A stretch of DNA of 64,000 nucleotides from Pedobacter sp. N36a. GTDB lineage: Bacteria > Bacteroidota > Bacteroidia > Sphingobacteriales > Sphingobacteriaceae. Location of the stretch: positions 248,001 through 312,000 of the forward strand of contig NZ_JACSZW010000005.1 in the NCBI RefSeq assembly GCF_014472395.1, given 5' to 3'. The position numbers and the translations under genes were made by a program. Positions 43,816 through 52,225 of this stretch are shown here, in pieces. The notes beneath the pieces were generated by a model, which was not told the origin of the DNA, did no database searches, and worked only from the letters and a program-made list of their open reading frames with translations. The number at the start of each line of letters is the position of its first letter. Within the stretch, counting starts at the first letter, position 1.

Positions 43816-44811
43816 ATGACAGTTAAAGATCAAATAATCATCTATCAAACCACAGATGGGACTACTTCCATCGAAGTTAAGCTTGAAAATGAAACTATAT
43901 GGCTAAATCAATATCAACTAGCTGAACTGTTCAAAACAGATCGTACCTCTTTGGTAAAACATATTAAAAATATATATAAAACGGAAGAATTAGATGAGAG
44001 ATCAACTTGTGCAAAATTTGCACAAGTTCAAACTGAAGGTTCAAGAAATATTAAACGAGAGGTGACTCACTACAATTTAGATCTCATTATTTCAGTTGGA
44101 TATAGAGTAAATTCAAAACAAGGCACCCAATTCCGCATCTGGGCAAATCAAATTCTAAAAAAATATCTAGTAAAAGGCTATTCTTTAAATGAATCACGAT
44201 TACGAGAACAAAATGATCAATTAAACTCTTTAAAGAATACCGTAAATCTTTTAAGTAATGTACTTGAAAATAAGTCATTAAATACAGACGAAGCTACCGG
44301 GCTACTAAGAGTAGTAACAGATTATGCATACGCACTTGATATCCTTGACAAATATGATCATCAGCTATTAACAATTGAAGGAACAACTGCCCAAGAATTA
44401 TTTGCTATAAATTATGACGAAGCGAAACAAGCCATACATGATCTCAAAGATAAATTCGGTGGGAGTTCGTTATTTGGAAACGAAAAAGATCAATCTTTCA
44501 AAAGTTCCATTGCTACAATATATCAAACATTTGATGGTATTGATTTATATCCGAGCGTAGAGGAAAAAGCTGCTAGTCTTTTATACTTTGTGGTAAAAAA
44601 CCATTCCTTTTCTGATGGCAATAAACGGATTGCTGCTTACCTATTTGTTTGGTTTCTGGACAAGAACAGCATCCTTTATAAACCAGATGGATCAAAACGC
44701 ATTGCAGACAATGCATTGGTTGCGCTAACGCTAATGATAGCTGAAAGCAAATCTGATGAGAAAGAAATGATGGTGAAGGTGATTGTCAACCTTATTAATA
44801 TCAAAAACTAA
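43816..44811 (+). CDS. RhuM-type N-terminal domain fused to a Fic/DOC-family domain
   Basis: Protein of 331 residues from the ATG at 43816 (MTVKDQIIIYQTTDGTTS); the open frame runs upstream to 43768. The N-terminal half is RhuM-like (WLNQYQLAELFKTDRTSLVKHIKNIY; HYNLDLIISVGYRVNSKQGTQFRIWA), a putative DNA-binding domain. The C-terminal half has the Fic/DOC motif HSFSDGNKR with His263, as in Doc-type toxins that modify proteins by nucleotide or phosphate transfer. It may be a toxin with a self-regulating domain; a separate antitoxin gene is not visible next to it. Flanked by repeat P copies and followed by repeat Q1; probably part of a mobile island. Fold calls are firm, function inferred. Confidence 0.85.
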   Translation: MTVKDQIIIYQTTDGTTSIEVKLENETIWLNQYQLAELFKTDRTSLVKHIKNIYKTEELDERSTCAKFAQVQTEGSRNIKREVTHYNLDLIISVGYRVNSKQGTQFRIWANQILKKYLVKGYSLNESRLREQNDQLNSLKNTVNLLSNVLENKSLNTDEATGLLRVVTDYAYALDILDKYDHQLLTIEGTTAQELFAINYDEAKQAIHDLKDKFGGSSLFGNEKDQSFKSSIATIYQTFDGIDLYPSVEEKAASLLYFVVKNHSFSDGNKRIAAYLFVWFLDKNSILYKPDGSKRIADNALVALTLMIAESKSDEKEMMVKVIVNLINIKN

Positions 44812-44892
44812 AAACGCCTTTAGATATCATCTAAAGGCTCAAATAAATATATTTTCTAATGATTTTTCCCATATGAGAAAAATTTCTGTACC
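44802..44892 (+). repeat. repeat Q, copy 1 (3' end of RhuM-Fic gene plus hairpins)
   Basis: About 90 bases from caaaaactaaaaacgcc to the gtacc where repeat P3 begins. It contains the perfect hairpin gcctttagat-atc-atctaaaggc (terminator-like for the RhuM-Fic gene) and a second palindrome, tttttcccatatgagaaaaa. Copy 2 is at 47442-47532, ending in the tRNA-Leu gene. Confidence 0.8.
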
Positions 44893-45291
44893 GTTACTCC
44901 GGATTACTTTGAACATTTAGATCGTTTTTTGGGGCTTATAGAGCCAATTTTTGATGATTTGAAAGGAAAATGTTTTGTAAAATGACATATAAATATCAGG
45001 ACCAATAGGGTGTTTTTTTTCCTTCAAATTACCTTGAACGGTCTTGAATTGAACCGAAAAACTTGACATTATCAGAAAAACAATTTTCTAATCTTTATTC
45101 CAGCTATCGAAATTCTTGGTTATTTTGATTGAGCTTTAGCACCGTTTCAGAAAACCACCGTTTCTTGATAAACTTTTAGGGATATAAATCATCAATTAAA
45201 CCACATTTTGGTTTTACCTGAATCTGATTTCCGCATACAATGTTCCGACATTGAGATACTTTTACCTTGGGTACCTATTTTACTTTTGAGT
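44812..45291. other. intergenic region with repeats Q1 and P3
   Basis: No gene found besides the repeat material. Q1 abuts P3 at a shared gtacc. The last 120 bases are the leader of the SDR gene and contain no other motif I can support. Confidence 0.6.
44890..45171 (+). repeat. dispersed repeat P, copy 3 (longest)
   Basis: Begins accgttactccggattac and codes in frame TVTPDYFEHLDRFLGL up to a TGA after the segment DDLKGKCFVK, followed by a noncoding part (ccttcaaattaccttgaac; then cttgacattatcagaaaaa and accgtttcagaaaaccacc) that also occurs in copy 1. It is the most complete copy and may represent the 3' end of a gene no longer present here. Confidence 0.78.
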
Positions 45292-46101
45292 ATGAAAAAT
45301 GAGCATATGAAAGTGACAATGATAACTGGAGCATCCGGAGGAATAGGCAAGGCTATTGCAGATCAACTTGCTGGAAGGAAACATGATTTACTGTTAATAG
45401 CCCGTAATGAGGAAACACTGCAGGAACAGTGCAAACTGCTTATGCAGCGCCATGGCATCAGCGCCCATTACATTGCTGCTGATTTATCTGCACCTGAAAC
45501 TGCTTTACGAGTATTTACAGAAGTTACCTTAAGGGGGCTTGAGGTAGAAATGTTGATTAATAACGCTGGCATTGGATCGGGGGGTGACTTCACAGCTATA
45601 TCTTTGCAATCTGAATTGAATCTTATCCAACTAAATATCAGTTCACTAGTTGCCTTAACGCACCTTTTTTTACCGCAAATGCAGTCAAGAAGAAACGGTA
45701 CTTTGGTAAATATAGCTTCCATGACAGCCTTTATGCCTGTGCCATACATGGCTGTATATGCAGCCAGTAAGGCATTTGTTCGGTCTTTTACCCAAGCGAT
45801 TACTGAAGAATGCAAGCCCAAAGGGGTGTGTGTTTTGCTGTTCTCTCCCGGGCTTACTAGAACTAACTTTAATGCTTCTGCCGGAATAGAAGGTGAAAAA
45901 GCTCTAAGATTAAGATCTAATCATAGTCAGGCTGCAAGTCAGACACCTGAACAAGTGGCGGTCGAACTGATAAAAGCGCTTGACGAGCAGCGTAATTTCG
46001 CTATCTCCGGGCGCAGAAATAGAATAAGAGCCAAGCTAATGGCACTATTGCCAAGTTCGATGATCGCACGAAATATTGCCAGCGCTTATCGAAAGGGTTA
46101 A
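45292..46101 (+). CDS. short-chain dehydrogenase/reductase (classical SDR)
   Basis: Cytoplasmic NAD(P)-dependent oxidoreductase of about 269 residues. The dinucleotide-binding motif TGASGGIGKAIA, the NNAGIGS motif, the catalytic serine in NIASMTAF and the YAASKAF motif (YxxxK) are all present. The start is placed at 45292 (MKNEHMKVTMITGASGG) with an alternative in-frame ATG at 45307; the upstream frame to 45208 does not look conserved. It is followed 31 bases later on the same strand by an AraC regulator that may control it. Substrate unknown. It lies between repeats P3 and Q2 and may be island cargo. Confidence 0.92.
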   Translation: MKNEHMKVTMITGASGGIGKAIADQLAGRKHDLLLIARNEETLQEQCKLLMQRHGISAHYIAADLSAPETALRVFTEVTLRGLEVEMLINNAGIGSGGDFTAISLQSELNLIQLNISSLVALTHLFLPQMQSRRNGTLVNIASMTAFMPVPYMAVYAASKAFVRSFTQAITEECKPKGVCVLLFSPGLTRTNFNASAGIEGEKALRLRSNHSQAASQTPEQVAVELIKALDEQRNFAISGRRNRIRAKLMALLPSSMIARNIASAYRKG

Positions 46102-46132
46102 AGTTGTAGCTTTGAACATAAAGAGAAATATA

Positions 46133-47044
46133 ATGACAAAGGACATTTTTACTGTAAATTTTACGAATTTGAGTGATTTGCACAAGACATTAGGAATTGA
46201 AAGTCCCAAGCATCCTTTATTTAGTATTATCAAGTTTGAGGATTTACCCGTGCTAAATAATCCGGAGCGAACAAAATTAATCCTGGATTTTTATCAGATC
46301 ACGATTAAAACCTCCTCCCCATGCAAGATCCAGTACGGGCAGACTTTGTTTGATTTCAATGAGGGCGTTGTATCCTGTTTTGGACCAAGGCAAAGTAGTA
46401 TCATCGATCCACACTTTGAATATGCAAAATCGGGCTGGCTGGTAAATATACACCCCGAATTTCTAAGGTCATATGCATTGAGCCAAAAGATAAAGCAACT
46501 AGGTTTTTTTGATTATGTGATTAATGAAGCTTTAATCCTATCGGAGGATGAACAAAAATCAATGGAAATAATATTTCATCAGTTGGAAAGGGAGTATCAT
46601 TTACCAATTGACAGCTTCAGTCAGGATGTAATTGTTGCAAATCTCGAGGTATTGCTTTCCTACTGCAATAGGTATTATAAGCGACAATTTGTTACCAGAA
46701 AGATCAGTGGGGGAGGAATTCTGGAAAGACTTGAAAATATTCTAGAAAGTCATTTTCAAAACAACAATAATCAAGGTTTACCGAGTCCAAGTTACCTGGC
46801 TAATCAGCTTAACATATCTACACGATACTTAAGCGACCTGTTGAAGCAGCTAACGGGGCATACGACCCAGCAACTAATACAGGATAAGATCATAGATCTA
46901 TCGAAGGATCGCCTGACAAGCACGCAGATGTCAGTGAGCGAAATTGCATATCAATTGGGTTTTGAATATCCTCAGTCGTTTAGTAAATTGTTTAAGATGA
47001 AGACCAATCAGACACCATTAGAATATCGGCAATCATTTAATTAA
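46133..47044 (+). CDS. AraC family transcriptional regulator
   Basis: DNA-binding regulator of about 303 residues from the ATG at 46133 (MTKDIFTVNFTNLSDLHK). The N-terminal part (about 1-190) is a cupin-like ligand-binding domain. The C-terminal HTH_18 domain has the usual two helix-turn-helix segments: SPSYLANQLNISTRYLSDLLKQLTG and VSEIAYQLGFEYPQSFSKLFKMKTNQTPLEYR (read in parts). It follows the SDR gene by 31 bases in the same direction and probably regulates it, a common pairing in the phylum. The ligand is unknown. Confidence 0.92.
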   Translation: MTKDIFTVNFTNLSDLHKTLGIESPKHPLFSIIKFEDLPVLNNPERTKLILDFYQITIKTSSPCKIQYGQTLFDFNEGVVSCFGPRQSSIIDPHFEYAKSGWLVNIHPEFLRSYALSQKIKQLGFFDYVINEALILSEDEQKSMEIIFHQLEREYHLPIDSFSQDVIVANLEVLLSYCNRYYKRQFVTRKISGGGILERLENILESHFQNNNNQGLPSPSYLANQLNISTRYLSDLLKQLTGHTTQQLIQDKIIDLSKDRLTSTQMSVSEIAYQLGFEYPQSFSKLFKMKTNQTPLEYRQSFN

Positions 47045-47364
47045 TATTTTTCTTGCATACAAGTATGATAGGCCTTTGTTCAATGGTGTATTGCTAAAAC
47101 CCGTATAACGCAAATGTCTTATAGTAAAACCAAATGGGTCTGGTCAAAGTTTAATTTATCGCAATTTCTCATTATTTCCTCATTTTTTGATCACCTAAAA
47201 AGATACACACCTATAGTCTATACAACTTATAAAACAGCCTCTCCGATCAATAGACTTAGACCATGATTTTCTGCAATTATCAAGAACTCATTTCATTATT
47301 CAAACGGTATTTTTAGTTTTTGATAATGAATATATGATAAATAAAATGAGCAAAATAATTAGAT
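47045..47364. other. intergenic region, no gene found
   Basis: AT-rich stretch between the AraC gene and the RhuM remnant. I see no promoter, RNA or repeat I can support here. Confidence 0.5.
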
Positions 47365-47451
47365 ATGGAAAGGTCTGCCGAAAACATATATAAGGAAGAA
47401 GAATTGAGGCAAGAGGTAACTGTTCCAAAAAATGCGACAGTTAAAAACTAA
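47365..47451 (+). pseudogene. deletion remnant of a RhuM-type gene
   Basis: Frame of 28 codons reading MERSAENIYKEEELRQ, then ending ATVKN. The first part resembles the HIKNIYKTEELDERSTCAKFA segment of the intact RhuM-Fic protein (43816-44811), and the last codons plus the downstream bases match that gene's 3' end. It is therefore most simply a RhuM-type gene that lost its whole interior, leaving a short piece of the N-terminal domain fused to the last two or three codons. It sits directly before repeat Q2 and the tRNA-Leu gene. Confidence 0.65.
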
Positions 47452-47532
47452 AAAAGCCTGTAGATATCATCTAGAGGCTCCAATAAATATATTTTTTAAT
47501 AATCTTTCCCATATGGGAAAGATTGCTGTACC
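47442..47532 (+). repeat. repeat Q, copy 2, abutting tRNA-Leu 3' end
   Basis: Second copy of the Q repeat. It contains gcctgtagat-atc-atctagaggc (one mismatch) and the perfect palindrome aatctttcccatatgggaaagatt (about 47501-47524). It ends at gctgtacc, where the tRNA-Leu 3' end begins, so the native version of this sequence may be the tRNA's own downstream region. Confidence 0.8.
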
Positions 47533-47608
47533 CGGAGCCGGAGTCGAACCGGCACGGTTTCCCACAGGTGTTTGAGACCAGCGCGTCTACCAATTCCGCC
47601 ATCCGGGC
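47529..47608 (-). tRNA. tRNA-Leu (anticodon CAA)
   Basis: Class II tRNA of 80 bases on the minus strand. The acceptor arm GCCCGGA pairs with TCCGGGT (one G-T pair) before the discriminator A. The D-arm AATTGGTAGACGCGC, the anticodon loop CTCAAAC with CAA at positions 34-36, a short variable arm and the T-arm GCCGGTTCGACTCCGGC are clear; CCA is not encoded. One T-T mismatch is seen in the anticodon stem. The 3' end faces the accessory region, as expected for an integration target. Confidence 0.93.
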
Positions 47609-47715
47609 ATTTCCTTAGCGGACCACAAATATATAAATATGTTTTTTAACTCTGCTAAAAAATACTTAACTTAAACTCCGGGATTAACGCATCTGTTCTT
47701 ATACCTTTTTTACAT

Positions 47716-48618
47716 ATGGTATCTTCAATATTTGCGCAAAAAATAGCTCAACATAGGGAACGTATGACAACAATTGAAAGAAGGAAAGAACTCTCTTACA
47801 AAGAGTTCATAGAGAAGTATCAAAAACCCGGAATTCCGGTTATTCTTGAAAATGCAACCCGGGTATGGAAATCCAACCTCATTTTTACACCCGACTTTTT
47901 CAGAGAAAATTTTGGGGACCGAACCACTTGGTTTTCCAACAAGCAATACACGATATCGGAATTGCTGGATTTAACAGCCAATAGTACCAAAGAAAATCCG
48001 GCCCCATACCCTGTTAAATTCAACATCCTCACCCAGCTTCCGGAAATCCTGGAATACATGGATCCCATGGACATGAACTTGGTAAAACCGAATTGGCTGA
48101 ACCACAAAATCCTGAAGAACAAACTAGGAAACGGAATGGATTTACACATCGGCGGTGCAGGAAATCATTATTCTGTACATAAAGACGCTTATGATGTTCA
48201 TGCCTGGCTGATTCAGCTGTATGGTGAAAAAGATGTGATCATATTCCCGAGGGATCAGGAAGAATTAATGTATCCTGGAAAAGGGGGATTATTAGAATCA
48301 CGGTCTCCAATAGACATTTCGAATCCTGATTATGAAAAGTACCCAAGGTTCAGAGAAGCCACTCCCACCACCATTACTTTAAAGGCTGGAGAAATATTGT
48401 ATATCCCAAGTGGGATCTGGCATACCACGAAAGCACATGGCCAGAACATTTCAACTATTATCGATCAGGTGAACAGTTCCAATTATAAAGCCTGGAGAAG
48501 AGATGTATATGTGTACAAGAAATACCACAACAAGTATCGCGCAATATTAGATTATGGCGCTGCGACAGCGATTGGAAATGCTTTTAAGTTAGGTGAACTA
48601 ATGGGCATGAAATTTTAA
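47716..48618 (+). CDS. cupin-like JmjC-type Fe(II)/2-oxoglutarate-dependent oxygenase
   Basis: Protein of 300 residues from the cupin_8/JmjC group. The metal-binding triad is visible as His155 and Asp157 (SVHKDAYDVHAW) and His236 (PSGIWHTT), with the upstream GGAGNHYSVHKD strand. Such enzymes hydroxylate proteins or small molecules using O2 and 2-oxoglutarate; the substrate here is unknown. Some family members act as protein hydroxylases on ribosomal or other proteins. It stands alone, on the housekeeping side of tRNA-Leu, with 107 bases between them. An earlier ATG may be possible, but MVSSIFAQKIAQ starts cleanly. Confidence 0.85.
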   Translation: MVSSIFAQKIAQHRERMTTIERRKELSYKEFIEKYQKPGIPVILENATRVWKSNLIFTPDFFRENFGDRTTWFSNKQYTISELLDLTANSTKENPAPYPVKFNILTQLPEILEYMDPMDMNLVKPNWLNHKILKNKLGNGMDLHIGGAGNHYSVHKDAYDVHAWLIQLYGEKDVIIFPRDQEELMYPGKGGLLESRSPIDISNPDYEKYPRFREATPTTITLKAGEILYIPSGIWHTTKAHGQNISTIIDQVNSSNYKAWRRDVYVYKKYHNKYRAILDYGAATAIGNAFKLGELMGMKF

Positions 48619-48699
48619 AATTTGTTAAACTATTCTCGAATTGCGATTTCCTTTATTGACGACCAACTGGTCTAAAGCCAGGCGCCTTTTCAGTAAGTT

Positions 48700-49890
48700 T
48701 TAAATATTTTGCGCAATCACATAACCATTCGCCCAGGCCCATTGGAAATTATATCCGCCAAGCCATCCGGTTACATCTACACATTCCCCACCAAAATATA
48801 AACCTGGAATACTTTTACATTCCAACGTTTTCGACGACAATTCATTTGTGTCAATACCACCCCTCATCACTTCCGCCTTGTCATACCCCTTATCGCCTGC
48901 TGGCTTCACTTTGAAAAGATGAATCGTCTGCTGAATCGTTTCCAATTCCGTTTTCGTCAAAGCAGCCACCTGCTTATCTAAAGGAAGGAATTTCCCCAGT
49001 GCATCAGTGAATTTCTTTGGATAATAGCGGTTGAGCAAGGTAGAAAGCAACAGCTTCCCATTAAACTTCCGTTCTTCCTCGATCAATTCTAAGATAGATT
49101 GTTTAGGCAGCAAGTCGATATTGATCGACTCCCCTCTTCTCCAATACGAAGAAATCTGTAAGATCGCCGGTCCGCTTAATCCCCAGTGCGTAAACAAAAT
49201 GTTCTCTTCAAAAGAGATGCGGTCATTGCTTACTTCGCAGAATACAGAGTTCCCCGATAAGGCAGCATACCAGTCCTCATCTTTCCCGGTAATCGTCAAC
49301 GGCACCAAGGCAGGAGCTGTTTCTATGATATTTAGCCCATGTTTCCTGGCAAATCGCAGGGCGAAATCTGTAGCACCCATTTTTGGAATCGGCAATCCTC
49401 CTGTAGCAATCACCAGCTTCGGTGCTTTCAAAGTTTTCGACTTATTCCCTTTATCAAAGCTCACCGAAAAACCAATCCGCGTTTGTTCGATATCTGTAAC
49501 CTGTGCATCACAAATAATCTGCTGACCAAAATCAGTACAAATCTCTGTAAATGCAGCTACAATATCTTTTGCATTCTTGCCATCAGGAAAAAGTTGTCCT
49601 AAAGTTTTCTCTTTTCCGCTGATGCCGTAAGTCTCAAAAAAGCTAATCGTATCCTCGACTGTCCACTGCGTAAAAGCTGATTTTGAGAAATGTTTGTTGT
49701 TAGAAATAAACTGTTCATCACTGGCAAACAGGTTGGTATAGTTACACCTACCCCCGCCGGAAATCAAAATCTTTGCGCCTGGTTTATCGCTTTTTTCCAA
49801 CAATATTACTCGCTTTCCCAAATAGCCAGCTTGTACCGCACACATTAAACCGCATGCTCCAGCACCAATAATTATAGCATCTGCCTCCAT
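48700..49890 (-). CDS. HI0933/BaiN family NAD(P)/FAD-dependent oxidoreductase
   Basis: Flavoprotein of about 396 residues of the HI0933 (YhiN/BaiN) family. The start is placed at 49890 (MEADAIIIGAGACGLMCAVQAG) because it begins the FAD-binding Rossmann motif directly and avoids overlap with the purK promoter and start. The GGGRCNYTN motif and the C-terminal GLYFGGECVDVTGWLGGYN block, both typical for the family, are present. Physiological substrate unknown; BaiN reduces bile-acid intermediates in gut clostridia, but that role need not apply here. The gene is convergent with the cupin gene and divergent from purK. Confidence 0.9.
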   Translation of the reverse strand: MEADAIIIGAGACGLMCAVQAGYLGKRVILLEKSDKPGAKILISGGGRCNYTNLFASDEQFISNNKHFSKSAFTQWTVEDTISFFETYGISGKEKTLGQLFPDGKNAKDIVAAFTEICTDFGQQIICDAQVTDIEQTRIGFSVSFDKGNKSKTLKAPKLVIATGGLPIPKMGATDFALRFARKHGLNIIETAPALVPLTITGKDEDWYAALSGNSVFCEVSNDRISFEENILFTHWGLSGPAILQISSYWRRGESINIDLLPKQSILELIEEERKFNGKLLLSTLLNRYYPKKFTDALGKFLPLDKQVAALTKTELETIQQTIHLFKVKPAGDKGYDKAEVMRGGIDTNELSSKTLECKSIPGLYFGGECVDVTGWLGGYNFQWAWANGYVIAQNI

Positions 49891-49907
49891 CAATCCGTTT
49901 ATATTGT

Positions 49908-49915
49908 TATTTTTG
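49908..49915 (+). promoter_or_regulatory. candidate -7 box for purKE
   Basis: TATTTTTG fits the TAnnTTTG consensus and lies 31 bases upstream of the purK start. A clear -33 element was not found. Confidence 0.45.
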
Positions 49916-49946
49916 TGCAAAATAAGCATAACTTTTTCATATCGAT

Positions 49947-51086
49947 ATGGCAAAACAAATAAGTGATTTAAAATTAGGCATATTAGGTGGCGGTCAATTG
50001 GGCAGGATGTTGATCCAGGAAGCCATCAATTATAATTTAACCACTTTAATTTTAGATCCGGATACAGACGCTCCATGTAAACACCTAGCAAACTACTTTG
50101 AATGTGGTTCTATCACTGATTTCGACACCGTTTATAACTTCGGCAAGAAAGCAGACATCATTACTATTGAAATAGAAAAGGTAAATATTGAGGCACTGGA
50201 ACAACTGGAAAAAGAAGGAAAACTAGTGTACCCACAATCTAGAGTGATCCGTCTGATTCAGGACAAAGGTGTTCAAAAACAATTTTTTAAAGAAAACAAC
50301 ATCCCTACTGCGCCTTTCCAATTGGTGAATACCAAAGAAGACATGCGCAATAGCCACTTTCCATTCCCTTACATGCTTAAACAGCGTAAAGATGGTTATG
50401 ATGGCAAAGGAGTCATGAAAATAAACAACCTGGCAGACATTGACAACGCTTTCGATGCTCCATGTTTAATTGAAGAACTGGTAGATTTCGAAAAAGAAAT
50501 CGCAGTCATCGTTTCCAGAAACCCTAACGGTGATATGAAGACCTTCCCAATGGTGGAAATGGAATTCAATGCCGAAGCAAACCTGGTAGAATTCCTGATT
50601 TCTCCTTCTACTTATCCAGAATCTATTCAAGAAAGAGCAGAAATCATTGCAAAAAACATTGCCACTTCATTAAACATCACTGGTTTGTTAGCGGTAGAAA
50701 TGTTCATTACCAGATCAGGAGAAATTTTGGTCAATGAATTGGCACCTCGTCCACACAACAGCGGTCACCAAACTATTGAAGGAAACTACGTTTCTCAGTT
50801 TAACCAGCATTTACGTGCAATTTTCAACCTTCCACTGGGAGATACCCGCGCTACAAATAATGCGGTTATGATCAACCTTTTGGGAGAGAAAAACCACAAT
50901 GGCGTAGCCAAATATAAAGGATTAGAAAAAGTAATGGCCATTGAAGGCGTTTACGTTCACCTTTACGGTAAAAAATATACCAAGCCTTTCCGCAAAATGG
51001 GACACATCACTATTGTAGACCAGAACCGCGAGAAAGCAATTGAAAAAGCCAATTACATCAAAGAAACACTAAAAGTTATTTCCTAA
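49947..51086 (+). CDS. purK: 5-(carboxyamino)imidazole ribonucleotide synthase
   Basis: ATP-grasp enzyme of 379 residues that carboxylates aminoimidazole ribonucleotide with bicarbonate and ATP in purine synthesis. The N-terminal [12 protein letters not shown] motif, the ATP-grasp core ([30 protein letters not shown]), and the catalytic region [16 protein letters not shown] are all present. Length is normal for PurK. It forms an operon with purE, whose ATG overlaps its stop by one base (TAATG). The gene runs divergently from the HI0933-type flavoprotein gene. Confidence 0.97.
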   Translation: MAKQISDLKLGILGGGQLGRMLIQEAINYNLTTLILDPDTDAPCKHLANYFECGSITDFDTVYNFGKKADIITIEIEKVNIEALEQLEKEGKLVYPQSRVIRLIQDKGVQKQFFKENNIPTAPFQLVNTKEDMRNSHFPFPYMLKQRKDGYDGKGVMKINNLADIDNAFDAPCLIEELVDFEKEIAVIVSRNPNGDMKTFPMVEMEFNAEANLVEFLISPSTYPESIQERAEIIAKNIATSLNITGLLAVEMFITRSGEILVNELAPRPHNSGHQTIEGNYVSQFNQHLRAIFNLPLGDTRATNNAVMINLLGEKNHNGVAKYKGLEKVMAIEGVYVHLYGKKYTKPFRKMGHITIVDQNREKAIEKANYIKETLKVIS

Positions 51087-51577
51087 TGAGCATACAAGTA
51101 GGTATTATAATGGGCAGCAAGTCTGACCTTCATATCATGAAAGACGCAGCCGATATCATGAAAGAATTCGGTATCCAATTTGAAATGACCGTAGTGTCGG
51201 CTCACCGTACGCCGGAAAAAATGTTCGAATACGCGAAAGATGCAGCATCAAGAGGTTTAAAAGTAATCATCGCCGGTGCAGGTGGTGCAGCACATTTACC
51301 TGGAATGGTGGCTTCCATCACGACCCTGCCTGTAATTGGTGTGCCGGTAAAATCATCTAATTCTATTGATGGATGGGATTCTATCCTTTCTATTCTTCAA
51401 ATGCCAAATGGTATTCCTGTAGCCACGGTAGCATTAAATGCAGCAAAGAATGCCGGTTTATTAGCCGTGCAGATCTTAGCGACCGCAAACACAGAACTTT
51501 CTGCAAAAATGCAGCAGTATAAAGATGATTTAAAGAAAAAGATTGAGGAAAGCGCAATCGATCTTGAAAATTATTAA
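51086..51577 (+). CDS. purE: 5-(carboxyamino)imidazole ribonucleotide mutase
   Basis: Small cytoplasmic enzyme of 163 residues that rearranges N5-CAIR to CAIR in purine synthesis. The motifs [24 protein letters not shown] and [13 protein letters not shown] (active-site loop) and the typical class I length confirm it. Translationally coupled to purK by a one-base overlap. Followed by yqgE on the opposite strand. Confidence 0.97.
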   Translation: MSIQVGIIMGSKSDLHIMKDAADIMKEFGIQFEMTVVSAHRTPEKMFEYAKDAASRGLKVIIAGAGGAAHLPGMVASITTLPVIGVPVKSSNSIDGWDSILSILQMPNGIPVATVALNAAKNAGLLAVQILATANTELSAKMQQYKDDLKKKIEESAIDLENY

Positions 51578-51612
51578 TAACTATTGATCGGATCCACAAG
51601 ATCCGATTTCAA

Positions 51613-52176
51613 TTAATTCAGATTAGGATTCTGAGGAAAATTACTGACATGGGCGTATTTAGGTCCGAGGTTAATGATCACTTCCTTCCATAGTTCCTCT
51701 TCATTGTTAGAGAATACCAAATCAGCATCAAACTGGTCGGACACCATCCAGGTATTCTCTTTCATCTCTTCTTCCAGCTGTTCTCCAGACCATCCAGAAT
51801 AGCCAATAAAAAACTTAATGTCTTCCGGTTTAATATGGCGACTGTTCACTAGCACCTTTAGGGCCTCAAAATTACCACCCCAATAAATACCTTTCGCAAT
51901 TTCCTCCCCCTCCGTCAATAGAGCAGCACAGCGATGAATGAAATGAATCGTATCTACAGCAACTGGTCCACCCAGGTATACCGGAAAATCAGCCCCCGTA
52001 AAATCAGGCACCAGATCACTTAGCAGCAAAGAACTTTTATGGTTTAAAATAAAACCAACTGTTCCCTCTTCCTGGTGTTCCGTTACAAAAACTACAGAAC
52101 GTTTAAAGTTAGGATCCATTAAAAATGGTTCCGAGATTAATAATTTACCTGCAGATGGCGCTAATCGACTTAACAT
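51613..52176 (-). CDS. yqgE: YqgE/AlgH family protein
   Basis: Protein of 187 residues of the UPF0301/DUF179 family, conserved across many bacteria with unsettled function (some members affect transcription regulation). The signature GKLLISEPFLMDPNFKRSVVFV, the loop EGTVGFILNHKS and the block FFIGYSGWSGEQLEEEM are clear. Cytoplasmic, no signal peptide. It is divergent from pdxH with a 49-base gap. Confidence 0.95.
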   Translation of the reverse strand: MLSRLAPSAGKLLISEPFLMDPNFKRSVVFVTEHQEEGTVGFILNHKSSLLLSDLVPDFTGADFPVYLGGPVAVDTIHFIHRCAALLTEGEEIAKGIYWGGNFEALKVLVNSRHIKPEDIKFFIGYSGWSGEQLEEEMKENTWMVSDQFDADLVFSNNEEELWKEVIINLGPKYAHVSNFPQNPNLN

Positions 52177-52214
52177 TTCGGAAATTTAACGATAATATTA
52201 AATAAACTAAAACC

Positions 52215-52222
52215 TATTTTTG
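52215..52222 (+). promoter_or_regulatory. candidate -7 box for pdxH
   Basis: TATTTTTG matches TAnnTTTG and ends three bases before the pdxH ATG, which would make a very short or leaderless transcript. No clear -33 element is seen, so this is tentative. Confidence 0.35.
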
Positions 52223-52225
52223 TAC

